From Nocardioides baculatus (GTDB lineage Bacteria; Actinomycetota; Actinomycetes; Propionibacteriales; Nocardioidaceae), in the NCBI RefSeq assembly GCF_016735675.1, contig NZ_JAERSG010000006.1, positions 1-64,000 on the forward strand: a DNA stretch of 64,000 bases. The letters run 5' to 3'. Shown here piece after piece: positions 42,125-55,140 of the stretch (within the stretch, counting starts at the first letter, position 1; each line of letters starts with the position of its first letter). A program made the position numbers and the translations under genes. The notes under the pieces are model-generated. The model ran no database searches, had not been told where the DNA came from, and saw only the letters and a list, made by a program, of their open reading frames with translations.

Positions 42125-43234
42125 ATGACGAACCAGACGCCCACTCCCGACCAGCTCGAGGCGTTCGGCCGCGAGATGGACGACCTGCGCCAGCGGGTCC
42201 TCGCCGACCTCGGCGAGGCCGACGCCACCTACATCCGCGACGTCGTCAAGCGTCAGCAGCAGCTCGAGGTGCTCGGCCGCGCGCTGTTCTACCTGCCGCC
42301 GGCCTGGCCGCTCGCCGTCGCCGCCCTCTCGCTCTCCAAGATCATCGAGAACATGGAGATCGGCCACAACGTGATGCACGGCCAGTACGACTGGATGGGC
42401 GACCCGCACCTCAACTCGCGCATCTACGACTGGGACAACGTGTGCCCGGGCGAGCAGTGGAAGTACTCCCACAACTACATCCACCACACGTTCACCAACA
42501 TCCTCGGCAAGGACCGCGACATCGGCTACGGGATTCTCCGGATGGACGAGGACCAGAAGTGGCACCCCTACTACCTCGGCAACCCGGTCTACGCCCTCCT
42601 GCTGATGGTCTTCTTCGAGTGGGGCGTGGCGATGCACGACCTCGAGGTCGAGAACATCGTCAAGGGCACCCGGAAGATGGAGGAGAACAAGGCCCTCCAC
42701 GCCGGCATCATGCGCAAGGTGCGCCGCCAGGCGCTCAAGGACTACGTCCTGTTCCCGGCGCTCACCGGCCCCTTCTTCCCGCTGACCTTCGCCGGCAACG
42801 CGGCCGCCAACCTGATCCGCAACGTGTGGGCGTTCAACATCATCTTCTGCGGCCACTTCCCGGCCGGTGCGGAGACCTTCAGCCAGGAGGAGTGCGCCGA
42901 CGGGCCTGACGGCGAGGAGACCCGCGGCCACTGGTACTACCGCCAGGTGCTCGGCTCCGCCAACATCTCCGGTGGACCGCTCTTCCACGTGCTGTCCGGC
43001 AACCTGAGCCACCAGATCGAGCACCACCTGTTCCCGGACCTGCCGGCGCGGCGCTACCCGATGATCGCGGCCGAGGTGCAGGAGATCTGCGAGCGCTACG
43101 GGATCGCCTACACGACCGGCCCGCTGCGCAAGCAGCTGGCGAGCGTCGCGAAGAAGATCTGCCGCCTCGCCCTGCCCGACCGGCGTACGACGCCGGAGCC
43201 GGCGCCCGCGGTGCACGAGCCGGTCGCTGCGTAG
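42125..43234 (+). CDS. Membrane fatty acid desaturase (DesA3-like acyl-CoA delta-9 desaturase)
   Basis: A 369-residue di-iron membrane desaturase. The three histidine boxes are HNVMH (81-85), HNYIHH (116-121) and HQIEHH (near 296-301), with hydrophobic segments between them. The third box follows GNLSHQIEHHLFPDLP, typical of acyl-CoA front-end and delta-9 desaturases. It introduces a double bond into acyl chains for membrane fluidity, using electrons from the reductase encoded just upstream. GGAAGGA before the ATG is a good ribosome site. The unit is probably controlled by the divergent TetR. Its stop lies 6 bases from the convergent DUF6104 gene. Confidence 0.9.
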   Translation: MTNQTPTPDQLEAFGREMDDLRQRVLADLGEADATYIRDVVKRQQQLEVLGRALFYLPPAWPLAVAALSLSKIIENMEIGHNVMHGQYDWMGDPHLNSRIYDWDNVCPGEQWKYSHNYIHHTFTNILGKDRDIGYGILRMDEDQKWHPYYLGNPVYALLLMVFFEWGVAMHDLEVENIVKGTRKMEENKALHAGIMRKVRRQALKDYVLFPALTGPFFPLTFAGNAAANLIRNVWAFNIIFCGHFPAGAETFSQEECADGPDGEETRGHWYYRQVLGSANISGGPLFHVLSGNLSHQIEHHLFPDLPARRYPMIAAEVQEICERYGIAYTTGPLRKQLASVAKKICRLALPDRRTTPEPAPAVHEPVAA

Positions 43235-43240
43235 GTCGCG

Positions 43241-43417
43241 CTAGTCCTCGGGGTCGTCGAGGCGGGCGAGCCAGGTCGCGAGCCGTTCGACGGGCACCTC
43301 GAAGTCGGGGTGCGCGTCGACGAACGCCTGGAGCTGCTCGGCGAGCCACGCCAGGGTGACCTCCTCGTCACCCCGGCGCCGCTCGAGCTCCTCGATGCCC
43401 CGGTCGGTGAAGTACAC
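43241..43417 (-). CDS. DUF6104-family small protein downstream of kgd
   Basis: A 58-residue protein, short enough to be missed by length cut-offs. It begins YFTDRGIEELERRRGDEEV after a GTG at 43417 and continues with a helical segment (LAWLAEQLQAFVDAHPDFE). It ends LARLDDPED. This is the pattern of the conserved actinobacterial DUF6104 proteins, which I recall as often lying beside kgd. It begins 15 bases after the kgd stop on the same strand, so it is co-transcribed with the TCA enzyme. Function unknown; the acidic helical composition suggests a soluble protein-binding role, which is a guess. Confidence 0.75.
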   Translation of the reverse strand: MYFTDRGIEELERRRGDEEVTLAWLAEQLQAFVDAHPDFEVPVERLATWLARLDDPED

Positions 43418-43432
43418 CTGCGGACCCCCGGC

Positions 43433-47245
<3,813 letters not shown>

Positions 47246-47403
47246 GCTTCTTTCGCCTCTTCCGATTCTCTTCGCGCGAGTGTGGGACAACTCGTCGACA
47301 AGGCTAGTCGCACACGCACGCAAATGCAGGGCCGGGCCCACCTCGTGGGGCATGGTGTCGACCACACCAGTAGTCATTGTCGTGTTTGGTCCTGGAGCCC
47401 CCC

Positions 47404-47991
47404 ATGCCACCTCGTCGCGCAGGCCTCGTGCTCGCTCTCGTCCTCGCCCTCACCGGCACCGCCTGCACCTCGCAGTCCGTCCCGTCGGCCTCGCCCGAGC
47501 GGCTCAGTCGCAACGACGCGCAGGCGAGCCTGGCCTCCCACCCCCTGGCGACCACGACCAAGATCCACCGGGTCCACGGCCGGCTGCCCGACGCGCGCCG
47601 CAAGGCCGTCCGCGTCCAGGTCGGGAAGGTCGTCGACCGCTGGTGGGACGCCGCCTACCTCGGCGGTACGTACCCGCGCAGCAGCTTCCCGGACGCGTTC
47701 CCCGGCTTCACCCGGGCCGCCGTCCGGCGGGCCAGGTCCGACAAGGCGCTGCTGACCAACCAGACCCGCGGCCCCCACGTCGACTCGGTCACCGCCACGC
47801 ACCGCACGGTGGCCATCGACATCCTCGCCACCGGCAAGCAGGCCCGCGCCGTGACCGCACACTTCGTCCTGAAGTTCGACAGCAGCGGCGACAAGGCCGG
47901 CACCACGACCGTCCGCGGTCGCCTGTTCCTCACCCGCAAGCGGGGTGCCTGGCGGGTCTTCGGGTACGCCGTCGCGAAGGGATCGAAGTGA
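47404..47991 (+). CDS. Putative lipoprotein of unknown function
   Basis: A 195-residue exported protein. The signal segment [17 protein letters not shown] has its lipid-attachment cysteine near residue 21, although the -3 position is glycine rather than the usual leucine. The mature domain has an N-terminal segment after [11 protein letters not shown] and a mixed alpha/beta body (for example [20 protein letters not shown]), ending with a [10 protein letters not shown] strand like NTF2-type folds. GGAG lies 6 bases before the ATG. The stop overlaps the LCP gene start (TGATG), so it is translated together with that cell-wall enzyme and probably acts at the envelope. Confidence 0.72.
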   Translation: MPPRRAGLVLALVLALTGTACTSQSVPSASPERLSRNDAQASLASHPLATTTKIHRVHGRLPDARRKAVRVQVGKVVDRWWDAAYLGGTYPRSSFPDAFPGFTRAAVRRARSDKALLTNQTRGPHVDSVTATHRTVAIDILATGKQARAVTAHFVLKFDSSGDKAGTTTVRGRLFLTRKRGAWRVFGYAVAKGSK

Positions 47992-48911
47992 TGACCGGCC
48001 TCGTCCACCGCGCACGCCGTGCCACCAAGGCGATCGCCCTGGCGGCCGTGCTGGCCGTCACCGCGGTTGTCGTACCCCAGTCGGCGGTGCAGCCGACCGA
48101 CGTCAGCCTCGTGAAGATCCGGCACGCCGAGGGCGTGGCGGTCGGGGGAGCCGACGTGGTCTGGATCCTCGCCGTCGGGTCGGACGCCCGGCCCGGACAG
48201 GACATGCGGCACGCCCGCGGTGACGCGCTCCAGCTGGTCGGCATCAACACCCGCACCGGCTCGGCGACGGCGATCGGCGTGCCCCGCGACTCGTGGGTCA
48301 GCATCCCCGGTCACGGCCGGGAGAAGATCAACTCGGCGCTCTACTTCGCCGGCCCGCAGGGCATGGCGGGCGCGATGCGCAACCTCACCGGCATCGAGCC
48401 CGACTACGTCATGGTCACGCGCTTCCCGTTCTTCGAGGACATGGTCGACGACATCGGCGGCATCACGGTCACCAACCCGCGCCGCTTCTACGACCCCTAC
48501 CTCAAGAAGGAAGGCTTCAAACGGGGTCGGATCCACCTCGACGGCTACAACGCGATGGCCTTCTCCCGGATCCGCAAGGGACTCGCGGGCGGCGACTTCG
48601 ACCGCTCGGCCAACCAGCAGCGGACCCTACGCGGGATCCACGCGCGCATCCGGTCCCAGGCCGCCAAGCCGGGCTTCATCGAGCGCGGGGTGATGACGGT
48701 GATGGAGCACATGGCCACCAACGCCTCGCCCGCCGAGCTCTACGAGCTCGCGCAGGCGGTCGCCCAGGTCGACCCCCGCAGGATCACGACCTGCGTCGTC
48801 CAGGGCCGGATCGGCTTCGTCGGCGCCGCCAGCGTGGTGTTCCCCGACGTCGCCCAGGCCCGGCGCCTCGGGCGCGAGGCCCGGCCCGACGCGGCGCTGA
48901 AGCACTGCTGA
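47991..48911 (+). CDS. LytR-CpsA-Psr (LCP) family cell-wall glycopolymer ligase
   Basis: A 306-residue LCP protein with one N-terminal membrane anchor (about 13-34) and an extracytoplasmic catalytic domain. Conserved segments are VWILAVGSDARPGQ, AIGVPRDSWVSIPGHGREKIN (with the substrate-binding arginine), VDDIGGITVTNP and AFSRIRKGLAGGDFDRSANQQ (phosphate-binding arginines). LCP enzymes transfer lipid-linked glycopolymers onto peptidoglycan. The ATG lies inside the stop of the upstream lipoprotein gene. A strong hairpin terminator follows 26 bases after the stop. The two-gene unit may be responsible for attaching a wall polymer. Confidence 0.88.
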   Translation: MTGLVHRARRATKAIALAAVLAVTAVVVPQSAVQPTDVSLVKIRHAEGVAVGGADVVWILAVGSDARPGQDMRHARGDALQLVGINTRTGSATAIGVPRDSWVSIPGHGREKINSALYFAGPQGMAGAMRNLTGIEPDYVMVTRFPFFEDMVDDIGGITVTNPRRFYDPYLKKEGFKRGRIHLDGYNAMAFSRIRKGLAGGDFDRSANQQRTLRGIHARIRSQAAKPGFIERGVMTVMEHMATNASPAELYELAQAVAQVDPRRITTCVVQGRIGFVGAASVVFPDVAQARRLGREARPDAALKHC

Positions 48912-48936
48912 GCCGCGGCGGTCCGGAAATGACGAA

Positions 48937-48960
48937 CGGACCTACGTCCACGTAGGTCCG
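48937..48960. terminator. Perfect hairpin terminator between the LCP gene and tRNA-Arg
   Basis: CGGACCTACG at 48937-48946 and CGTAGGTCCG at 48951-48960 form a perfect 10-bp stem with a TCCA loop. It lies between the LCP stop and the 3' end of the minus-strand tRNA gene, so it can end both converging transcripts. Confidence 0.75.
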
Positions 48961-48963
48961 CTG

Positions 48964-49036
48964 CGCCTCCGGCAGGATTCGAACCTGCGGCACCTGGTAC
49001 CGGAAACCAGTGCTCTATCCCCTGAGCTACGGAGGC
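48964..49036 (-). tRNA. tRNA-Arg (anticodon CCG)
   Basis: The minus-strand RNA has a 7-bp acceptor stem GCCTCCG/CGGAGGC, a D-loop with AGCTCAGGGGATAGAGC, and an anticodon stem CTGGT/ACCAG around loop TTCCGGT with anticodon CCG (decodes CGG, arginine). The T-loop is GTTCGAATC. The length is 73 bases with discriminator G, and no CCA is encoded. It lies about 0.65 kb from argS, which encodes the synthetase for this tRNA, although on the opposite strand. Confidence 0.93.
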
Positions 49037-49115
49037 ATGCGCCGCTCCGGACGAGCCGGGGTCGGTGCGCGCCGAAGACTACCGGTCGCCCGACGCGGTC
49101 GAGAAACCGGTGCGC

Positions 49116-49613
49116 TCAGCGCAGGGCGAGCGAGCCCGACGTGGGGGACTCGAAGGGGAGCGCCGCGTGCTCGGCGATCCGGGCGTCCATCGCGTCCGCG
49201 ATCTCCTGCGGCCACGGTGCCGTACGCCGGGTCTCGAGGTCGATGTGCAGGAAGATCTCCTCGACCACGCACGCCACCTCCTGGTGGGTGTGGTCGAGCA
49301 CGTAGACCAGCGCGTGCCCGGCGCGCTCGGAGCGACCGAGCAGGCGCACGCGGGCCGACATCGTGTCGCCGGTGCGCAGCTCGTTGAGGTAGGTCACGTG
49401 GTGCTCGGCGGAGAAGCACGCCTGGCCGTGGGTCAGCGGCCACATCTGCGGGATCCCGACCTCGACCAGCGACTCGTCGAGGCCCTCGCTCGCAATGCCG
49501 ATGTAGTGGCGCACGTTGAGGTGGCCGTTGATGTCCTCGAAGGGCATCGGCACCGGCTGCTCCACGTAGGCAGGGAGGTCGATGAGCTGGTCGTAGCTGG
49601 GGTGCGTCGTCAC
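49116..49613 (-). CDS. Acyl-CoA thioesterase (4HBT hotdog family)
   Basis: A 165-residue hotdog thioesterase of the YbgC/FcbC type. The motif FEDINGHLNVRHYIGIASEG (about 25-44) provides the catalytic Asp and the helix that follows. RHYIGIASEGLDESL and HHVTYLNELRTGDTM are typical of 4-hydroxybenzoyl-CoA thioesterase relatives. It hydrolyses acyl-CoA esters in the cytoplasm. I chose the GTG at 49613 because it gives the standard N-terminus. A -10-like TAAGGT lies 8 bases upstream, so the message may be leaderless. It diverges from argS across a 72-base spacer. Confidence 0.82.
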   Translation of the reverse strand: MTTHPSYDQLIDLPAYVEQPVPMPFEDINGHLNVRHYIGIASEGLDESLVEVGIPQMWPLTHGQACFSAEHHVTYLNELRTGDTMSARVRLLGRSERAGHALVYVLDHTHQEVACVVEEIFLHIDLETRRTAPWPQEIADAMDARIAEHAALPFESPTSGSLALR

Positions 49614-49673
49614 AGCGGAGAACCTTAGTGGTCGGGCAGTGATATCGGTTCGGTCGCACGGGTGACCCGCCGA

Positions 49674-49679
49674 TAGGCT
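49674..49679 (+). promoter_or_regulatory. Predicted -10 element of a leaderless promoter for argS
   Basis: TAGGCT lies exactly 6 bases before the GTG at 49686, the same distance seen at three other genes in this window. There is no ribosome site between, consistent with leaderless translation. Confidence 0.5.
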
Positions 49680-49685
49680 TGGTGG

Positions 49686-51341
49686 GTGAACCCAGAGCAG
49701 CTCTCCGCGACCATCGTCGATGCGCTGGCGGCCCTCGTGGCCGACGGCGCGATCACGCTTCCTGACGGCGTGCCGACCCAGGTCACGGTGGAGCGACCCC
49801 GGCAGAAGGGTCACGGCGACTACGCCACCAACGTCGCGCTCCAGCTCTCCAAGAAGGCCGGCACCAACCCGCGCGCCTTCGCCGACCTCGTGGCCGAGCG
49901 GCTGCGCGCCTCCGACGGCATCTCCGAGGTCGAGGTCGCCGGCCCGGGCTTCCTCAACATCACCGTCGAGGCCGGCGCCCAGGGCCAGGTCGCGGCCGAC
50001 ATCGTCGCGGCCGGCGAGGCGTACGGCTCCTCCGACGCCTTCGCGGGCGAGAAGATCAACCTCGAGTTCGTCTCCGCCAACCCGACCGGCCCGCTCCACC
50101 TCGGTGGCGTGCGGTGGGCCGCGGTCGGCGACGCGCTGGGCCGGATCTTCGAGAAGACCGGTGCCGACGTCACCCGCGAGTACTACTTCAACGACCACGG
50201 CGCGCAGATCGACCGCTTCAGCTCCTCGCTGATGGCGAGCGCCCAGGGCCGCCCGGCACCCGAGGACGGCTACGGCGGGCAGTACATCCACGACATCGCC
50301 TCCGCGATCATCGAGCAGCGTCCCGACGTCAAGGAGCTCGACGACGACGCCGCGCAGGAGGTCTTCCGCGAGATCGGCGTGGACATGATGTTCGCCGAGA
50401 TCAAGACCAAGCTGCACGACTTCGGCGTCGACTTCGACGTCTACTTCCACGAGAAGTCGCTGCACGACTCCGGCGCCGTCGAGCGCGCCATCGAGCGTCT
50501 CACCGAGATGGGCAACACCTACGAGGCCGACGGTGCGCTTTGGCTGCGCACCGAGAAGTACGGCGACGACAAGGACCGCGTGATCATCCGGTCCAACGGC
50601 ACCCCGGCCTACATCTCCGGCGACCTCGGCTACTACCTCGACAAGCGCGAGCGGGGCTTCGACCGCTGCTTCATCATGCTCGGCGCCGACCACCACGGCT
50701 ACGTCGGCCGGATGAACGCGATGTGCAGCGCGTTCGGCGACGAGCCGGGCAAGAACCTCGAGATCCTCATCGGGCAGATGGTCAACCTGCTCAAGGACGG
50801 CCAGCCGGTGCGGATGTCGAAGCGCAACGGCACGATCGTCTCGATCGACGACCTCGTCGACGCGATCGGGGTCGACGCGAGCCGCTACGCGCTCTCCCGC
50901 TACCACTCGGACAGTCCGATCGACATCGACCTCGACCTCTGGGCGAGGGCCACCAACGACAACCCGGTCTTCACCGTGCAGTACGCCCACGCCCGGGTCG
51001 CCAGCCTGATGCGCAACGCGGCCGACCTGGGTGTCGTCGCCGAGTCGCACCCCGAGCTGCTCACCCACGAGAAGGAGGGCGAGCTGCTGCGGGCGCTCGC
51101 CGAGTTCCCGCGGGTGGTCAAGGCGGCCGCCGAGCTGCGCGAGCCGCACCGGGTGGCGCGCTACCTCGAGGAGCTTGCCGGCACCTACCACCGCTTCTAC
51201 GACGCCTGCCGGGTGCTCCCGCGCGGCGACGAGGAGACGCAGCCCCTGCACCGGGCGCGGCTGATGCTGGTCGACGCGACCCGGGTCGTGCTCGCCAACG
51301 GCCTCGACCTCCTGGGCGTCTCGGCTCCCGAGCGGATGTGA
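49686..51341 (+). CDS. argS: Arginyl-tRNA synthetase
   Basis: A 551-residue class I synthetase that charges tRNA-Arg. The N-terminal Arg-S additional domain (about 1-95) contains [13 protein letters not shown]. The HIGH-type signature appears as [10 protein letters not shown] near 125-135. The KMSKS-type loop is RMSKRNG near 375-381, as in other actinobacteria. The anticodon-binding DALR domain ends with YRVLPRG-like segments and [12 protein letters not shown]. The GTG start is next to a predicted leaderless -10 element. It opens the run argS-lysA-hom-thrC-thrB: lysA follows after 6 bases, and the remaining junctions overlap. A tRNA-Arg gene lies upstream on the other strand. Confidence 0.95.
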   Translation: MNPEQLSATIVDALAALVADGAITLPDGVPTQVTVERPRQKGHGDYATNVALQLSKKAGTNPRAFADLVAERLRASDGISEVEVAGPGFLNITVEAGAQGQVAADIVAAGEAYGSSDAFAGEKINLEFVSANPTGPLHLGGVRWAAVGDALGRIFEKTGADVTREYYFNDHGAQIDRFSSSLMASAQGRPAPEDGYGGQYIHDIASAIIEQRPDVKELDDDAAQEVFREIGVDMMFAEIKTKLHDFGVDFDVYFHEKSLHDSGAVERAIERLTEMGNTYEADGALWLRTEKYGDDKDRVIIRSNGTPAYISGDLGYYLDKRERGFDRCFIMLGADHHGYVGRMNAMCSAFGDEPGKNLEILIGQMVNLLKDGQPVRMSKRNGTIVSIDDLVDAIGVDASRYALSRYHSDSPIDIDLDLWARATNDNPVFTVQYAHARVASLMRNAADLGVVAESHPELLTHEKEGELLRALAEFPRVVKAAAELREPHRVARYLEELAGTYHRFYDACRVLPRGDEETQPLHRARLMLVDATRVVLANGLDLLGVSAPERM

Positions 51342-51347
51342 GCGGGC

Positions 51348-52754
51348 GTGCCCACCGCACACCCGTCCGGCTGGGCGCACGCCGACGGCGCGCTGCGCGG
51401 CCCGCACTGGCTGCGTGAGCCGGCCGACGCCAACGCGCTGGTCGACCACCTCTGGTCGCGGACGGCAACCAAGACCGACGGCGTGCTGAGCGTCGGGGGA
51501 GTGCCGCTGCCCGAGCTCGTCCGCGAGCACGGCTCGCCGGCCTACGTGCTGGACGAGGACGACTTCCGCGCTCGCGCCCGCGCCTTCCGGGACGCGTTCA
51601 GCGACTACGACGTCTACTACGCCGGCAAGGCGTTCCTCTGCACGACCGTCGCCCGCTGGCTGGCCGAGGACGGGCTGTCGCTCGACGTCTGCTCCGGTGG
51701 CGAGCTCGCGGTCGCCGAGCGGGCCGGCTTCCCGATGGAGCGGGTCGGTTTCCACGGCAACAACAAGACGCTCGGCGAGCTCGAACGGGCCGTCGAGCTC
51801 GGGGTCGGCCGGGTCATCGTCGACTCGTTCGACGAGATCGAGCGGCTGGCAGCGGCGACGACGGAGCTCGGCCGGACCACCGGCGTGCTCGTCCGCGTCA
51901 CCGCCGGCGTCGAGGCGCACACCCACGAGTACATCGCCACCGCCCACGAGGACCAGAAGTTCGGGTTCTCGATCGCCAGCGGCGACGCGTTCGAGGCCGT
52001 ACGCCGCGTGCTGGCCGCGCCGGGCCTCCGGCTGCTCGGCCTCCACTCCCACATCGGCAGCCAGATCTTCGACACCTCCGGCTTCGAGGTCGCGGCCCGC
52101 CGGGTGCTCGCGCTGCATGCGCGGATCGCGACCGAGCTCGACGTCGTCATGCCCGAGATGGACCTCGGCGGCGGCTTCGGCATCGCCTACACGACCCAGG
52201 ACGACCCGTCCGATCCCGACACGCTCGCGCGGGGGATGTCCGAGATCGTCGCGCACGAGTGCCGGGCGCTCGGCATCGAGCGGCCGCGGCTCTCGATCGA
52301 GCCCGGTCGCGCGATCGTCGGCCCGTCGATGTGCACCGTCTACGAGGTCGGCACGGTCAAGGAGGTCGCCCTCGACGGCGGCGCGCGACGCTCCTACGTC
52401 TCGGTCGACGGCGGGATGAGCGACAACATCCGCACCGCCCTCTACGACGCCGACTACTCCGCCACGCTCGCCTCGCGGACGTCCGGCTCACCCGCCACGC
52501 TCGCCCGCGTGGTCGGCAAGCACTGCGAGGCCGGCGACATCGTCGTCAAGGACGAGTTCCTGCCCGGCGACGTACGCCCCGGCGACCTCGTCGCGGTGCC
52601 CGGCACGGGCGCCTACTGCAGATCCATGGCCTCCAACTACAACCACGCCCTGCGTCCTCCGGTGATCGGAGTTCGGGACGGGAAGACTTTCACCGTGCTG
52701 CGACGAGAGACTGAGGCCGACCTGTTGGCGACCGATGTGGGTGTTACTTCATGA
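51348..52754 (+). CDS. lysA: Diaminopimelate decarboxylase
   Basis: A 468-residue PLP enzyme that makes lysine from meso-diaminopimelate. The PLP lysine is in VYYAGKAFLC (about 90-99), GLHSHIGSQIFD contains the conserved histidine, and GGGFGIAYT binds the phosphate. The second-subunit active-site segment is GKHCEAGDIVVKDEFLP, with catalytic Cys and Glu. EPGRAIVGPSM is typical. The GTG start is 6 bases after the argS stop, and the end overlaps hom as ATGA. The same layout is found in Mycobacterium and Streptomyces. The N-terminus (about 50 residues before the first barrel strand) is a common actinobacterial extension. Confidence 0.95.
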   Translation: MPTAHPSGWAHADGALRGPHWLREPADANALVDHLWSRTATKTDGVLSVGGVPLPELVREHGSPAYVLDEDDFRARARAFRDAFSDYDVYYAGKAFLCTTVARWLAEDGLSLDVCSGGELAVAERAGFPMERVGFHGNNKTLGELERAVELGVGRVIVDSFDEIERLAAATTELGRTTGVLVRVTAGVEAHTHEYIATAHEDQKFGFSIASGDAFEAVRRVLAAPGLRLLGLHSHIGSQIFDTSGFEVAARRVLALHARIATELDVVMPEMDLGGGFGIAYTTQDDPSDPDTLARGMSEIVAHECRALGIERPRLSIEPGRAIVGPSMCTVYEVGTVKEVALDGGARRSYVSVDGGMSDNIRTALYDADYSATLASRTSGSPATLARVVGKHCEAGDIVVKDEFLPGDVRPGDLVAVPGTGAYCRSMASNYNHALRPPVIGVRDGKTFTVLRRETEADLLATDVGVTS

Positions 52755-54061
52755 ACGAGCGTGCGAAGTCGCTGAGGGTGGCGGTGCTCGGCTGCGGTGC
52801 GGTCGGGTCCCAGGTGGTCCGGCTGCTGACCGAGCAGAGCGACGACCTCGCGGCGCGGGTCGGCGCGCCGGTCGAGCTGGTCGGGGTCGGCGTACGCCGT
52901 CTCGACGCGCCTCGTGACGTCGAGGTGCCCGACGGACTGCTGACGACCGACGTCCTCGGGCTGGTCGCCCGCGACGACGTCGACCTCGTCGTCGAGGTGA
53001 TCGGCGGCATCGAGCCCGCCCGGTCGCTGATCCTCGCGGCCCTCGACAACGGCGCCAGCGTGGTGACGGCCAACAAGGCGCTGCTCGCGGAGGACGGCCC
53101 CACGCTCTTCGAGGCGGCCGAGAAGGCCGAGCGCGACCTCTACTACGAGGCGGCCGTCGCCGGGGCCATCCCGATCCTGCGACCGCTGCGCGAGTCGCTC
53201 GCCGGCGACAAGGTGACCCGGGTGCTCGGCATCGTCAACGGCACCACCAATTTCATCCTCGACAAGATGGACACGTCGGGCGCCGGCTTCTCCGAGGCGC
53301 TCGAGGAGGCCCAGGAGCTTGGCTACGCCGAGGCCGACCCGACCGCGGACGTCGAGGGCTTCGACGCCGCCGCCAAGGCGGCGATCCTCGCCAGCCTGGC
53401 CTTCCACTCCCGCGTGACCGCGGCCGACGTCTACCGCGAGGGCATCTCCGACGTCACCGCGGCCGACGTCGCCAGTGCCCGCGACATGGGCGCGGTCGTC
53501 AAGCTGCTCGCGATCTGCGAGCTGCGGCCCGGCCCGCACGGCGACCAGGTAGCCGCCCGCGTGCACCCGGCGATGATCCCGCGCTCGCACCCGCTCGCGA
53601 GCGTGCGGGAGGCCTTCAACGCGGTCTTCGTCGAGTCCGAGGCCGCCGGCCAGCTGATGTTCTACGGTCCTGGCGCCGGTGGCGCGCCGACCGCGAGCGC
53701 TGTGCTCGGCGACCTCGTCACCGTCGCCCGCAACCGCCTCGCCGGGACGCGCGGGGTCGGCGAGTCGGCGTACGCCGACCGCGCGGTGCAGCCGATGGGG
53801 GAGACCCGCACGCGCTACCACGTCGCCATCGACGTCGACGACCGTGCGGGCGTGCTCGCCGCGGTCGCCAACGCGTTCGCCGACCACGACGTGTCCATCC
53901 AGACCGTCCGCCAGGAGGGTCGGGGCGCCGACGCCCAGCTCGTCGTGGTCTCGCACGCCGCTCCCGACGCCGCGCTGGCAGCGACCGTCGAGCAGCTGCG
54001 CAACATGGACATCGTGCGCGAGGTCACCTCGGTGATGCGCGTCGAGGGAGGCGACGAATGA
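52751..54061 (+). CDS. hom: Homoserine dehydrogenase
   Basis: A 436-residue NAD(P)-dependent enzyme that reduces aspartate semialdehyde to homoserine, the branch point to threonine and methionine. The Rossmann motif [12 protein letters not shown] is at about 13-24, the TANKALLA segment near 99, the catalytic [14 protein letters not shown] near 130, and [11 protein letters not shown] near 156. The C-terminal ACT domain (about 350-436) includes [20 protein letters not shown] and provides threonine feedback inhibition. It overlaps lysA and thrC by four bases at each end (ATGA), so the enzymes are produced in a fixed ratio. Confidence 0.95.
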   Translation: MNERAKSLRVAVLGCGAVGSQVVRLLTEQSDDLAARVGAPVELVGVGVRRLDAPRDVEVPDGLLTTDVLGLVARDDVDLVVEVIGGIEPARSLILAALDNGASVVTANKALLAEDGPTLFEAAEKAERDLYYEAAVAGAIPILRPLRESLAGDKVTRVLGIVNGTTNFILDKMDTSGAGFSEALEEAQELGYAEADPTADVEGFDAAAKAAILASLAFHSRVTAADVYREGISDVTAADVASARDMGAVVKLLAICELRPGPHGDQVAARVHPAMIPRSHPLASVREAFNAVFVESEAAGQLMFYGPGAGGAPTASAVLGDLVTVARNRLAGTRGVGESAYADRAVQPMGETRTRYHVAIDVDDRAGVLAAVANAFADHDVSIQTVRQEGRGADAQLVVVSHAAPDAALAATVEQLRNMDIVREVTSVMRVEGGDE

Positions 54062-55140
54062 CCAGCGGTCCGTGGCCACGCCGTCAGTGGCTGGGCGTCA
54101 TCGAGGAGTACCGCGACCTGCTCGAGCTGCCCGCGGGCCTCGAGGCCGTCACCCTGCGCGAGGGCGGCACGCCCCTGGTCCACTCCGAGTGGCTCACCGG
54201 GCTGACCGGCGGCCAGGTGTGGCTGAAGGTCGAGGCCAACAACCCGACCGGCTCGTTCAAGGACCGCGGCATGACGGCGGCCATCTCGGTGGCCAGGCAC
54301 GAGGGTGCCCAGGCCGTGGTCTGCGCCTCGACCGGCAACACGTCGGCCTCGATGGCGGCCTACGCCGCCAAGGCCGGGCTCAAGCCGCTCGTGCTGATCC
54401 CCGAGGGCAAGATCGCCGCCGGCAAGATGGCCCAGGCCGTTGTCCACGGGGCGCAGATCATCATGGTGCGCGGCAACTTCGACCACTGCCTCGACCTGGC
54501 GCGCGGCCTCGCCCGCGACTACCCGGTGGCGCTGGTCAACTCGGTCAACCCCGTGCGGCTGCAGGGCCAGAAGACCGCGTCCTTCGAGATCGTCGACTTC
54601 CTCGGCGACGCACCTGACTACCACCTGCTCCCGGTGGGCAACGCCGGCAACATCGCGGCCTACTGGCTCGGCTACCAGCAGTACGCCGAGCTCGGTCGGG
54701 CCTCGAGGAAGCCGGTGATGCGGGGCTTCCAGGCCGAGGGTGCAGCGCCGCTCGTGACGGGCGAACCGTTCCCCGACCCCGAGACCAAGGCGACTGCCAT
54801 CCGGGTCGGCAACCCTGCCTCGTGGCACCTCGCGGAGATGGCGGCGAAGGAGTCCGAGGGCCGGTTCGCCGCGGTGTCCGACGCCCAGATCCTCGCCGCG
54901 CAGGTCGAGCTCGCCCGGCGCGACGGCGTCTTCGTCGAGCCGGCGTCCGCCGCCGGCGTCGCCGGGATGCTCGCCGAGCTGGCAGCGGGGCAGTCCTACG
55001 CCGGGAAGACCGTCGTCATCACGGTCACCGGCCACGGCCTCAAGGACACCGCCACCGCGCTGGAGTCCTTCGGCGACATCGTCGACAACGTCGTGGACGC
55101 CGACGTCGAGGCGGCCGCGGCCGCCGCCGGGCTCGCCTGA
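54058..55140 (+). CDS. thrC: Threonine synthase
   Basis: A 360-residue fold-type II PLP enzyme converting O-phosphohomoserine to threonine. The PLP lysine is in [11 protein letters not shown] (about 62-72). The phosphate-binding loop is in [14 protein letters not shown], preceded by [15 protein letters not shown]. The length is that of the short bacterial class. The ATG lies in the hom stop and the end overlaps thrB as TGATG. The product of the downstream thrB gene supplies its substrate, so gene order follows neither pathway direction strictly but matches the actinobacterial thr operon. Confidence 0.95.
   Translation: MTSGPWPRRQWLGVIEEYRDLLELPAGLEAVTLREGGTPLVHSEWLTGLTGGQVWLKVEANNPTGSFKDRGMTAAISVARHEGAQAVVCASTGNTSASMAAYAAKAGLKPLVLIPEGKIAAGKMAQAVVHGAQIIMVRGNFDHCLDLARGLARDYPVALVNSVNPVRLQGQKTASFEIVDFLGDAPDYHLLPVGNAGNIAAYWLGYQQYAELGRASRKPVMRGFQAEGAAPLVTGEPFPDPETKATAIRVGNPASWHLAEMAAKESEGRFAAVSDAQILAAQVELARRDGVFVEPASAAGVAGMLAELAAGQSYAGKTVVITVTGHGLKDTATALESFGDIVDNVVDADVEAAAAAAGLA

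Noticed and set aside
49116..52256. A 1046-codon minus-strand frame opposite argS and lysA
   Set aside because: Only its last 165 codons (from the GTG at 49613) are a real gene, the thioesterase; the rest is antisense to argS and lysA.
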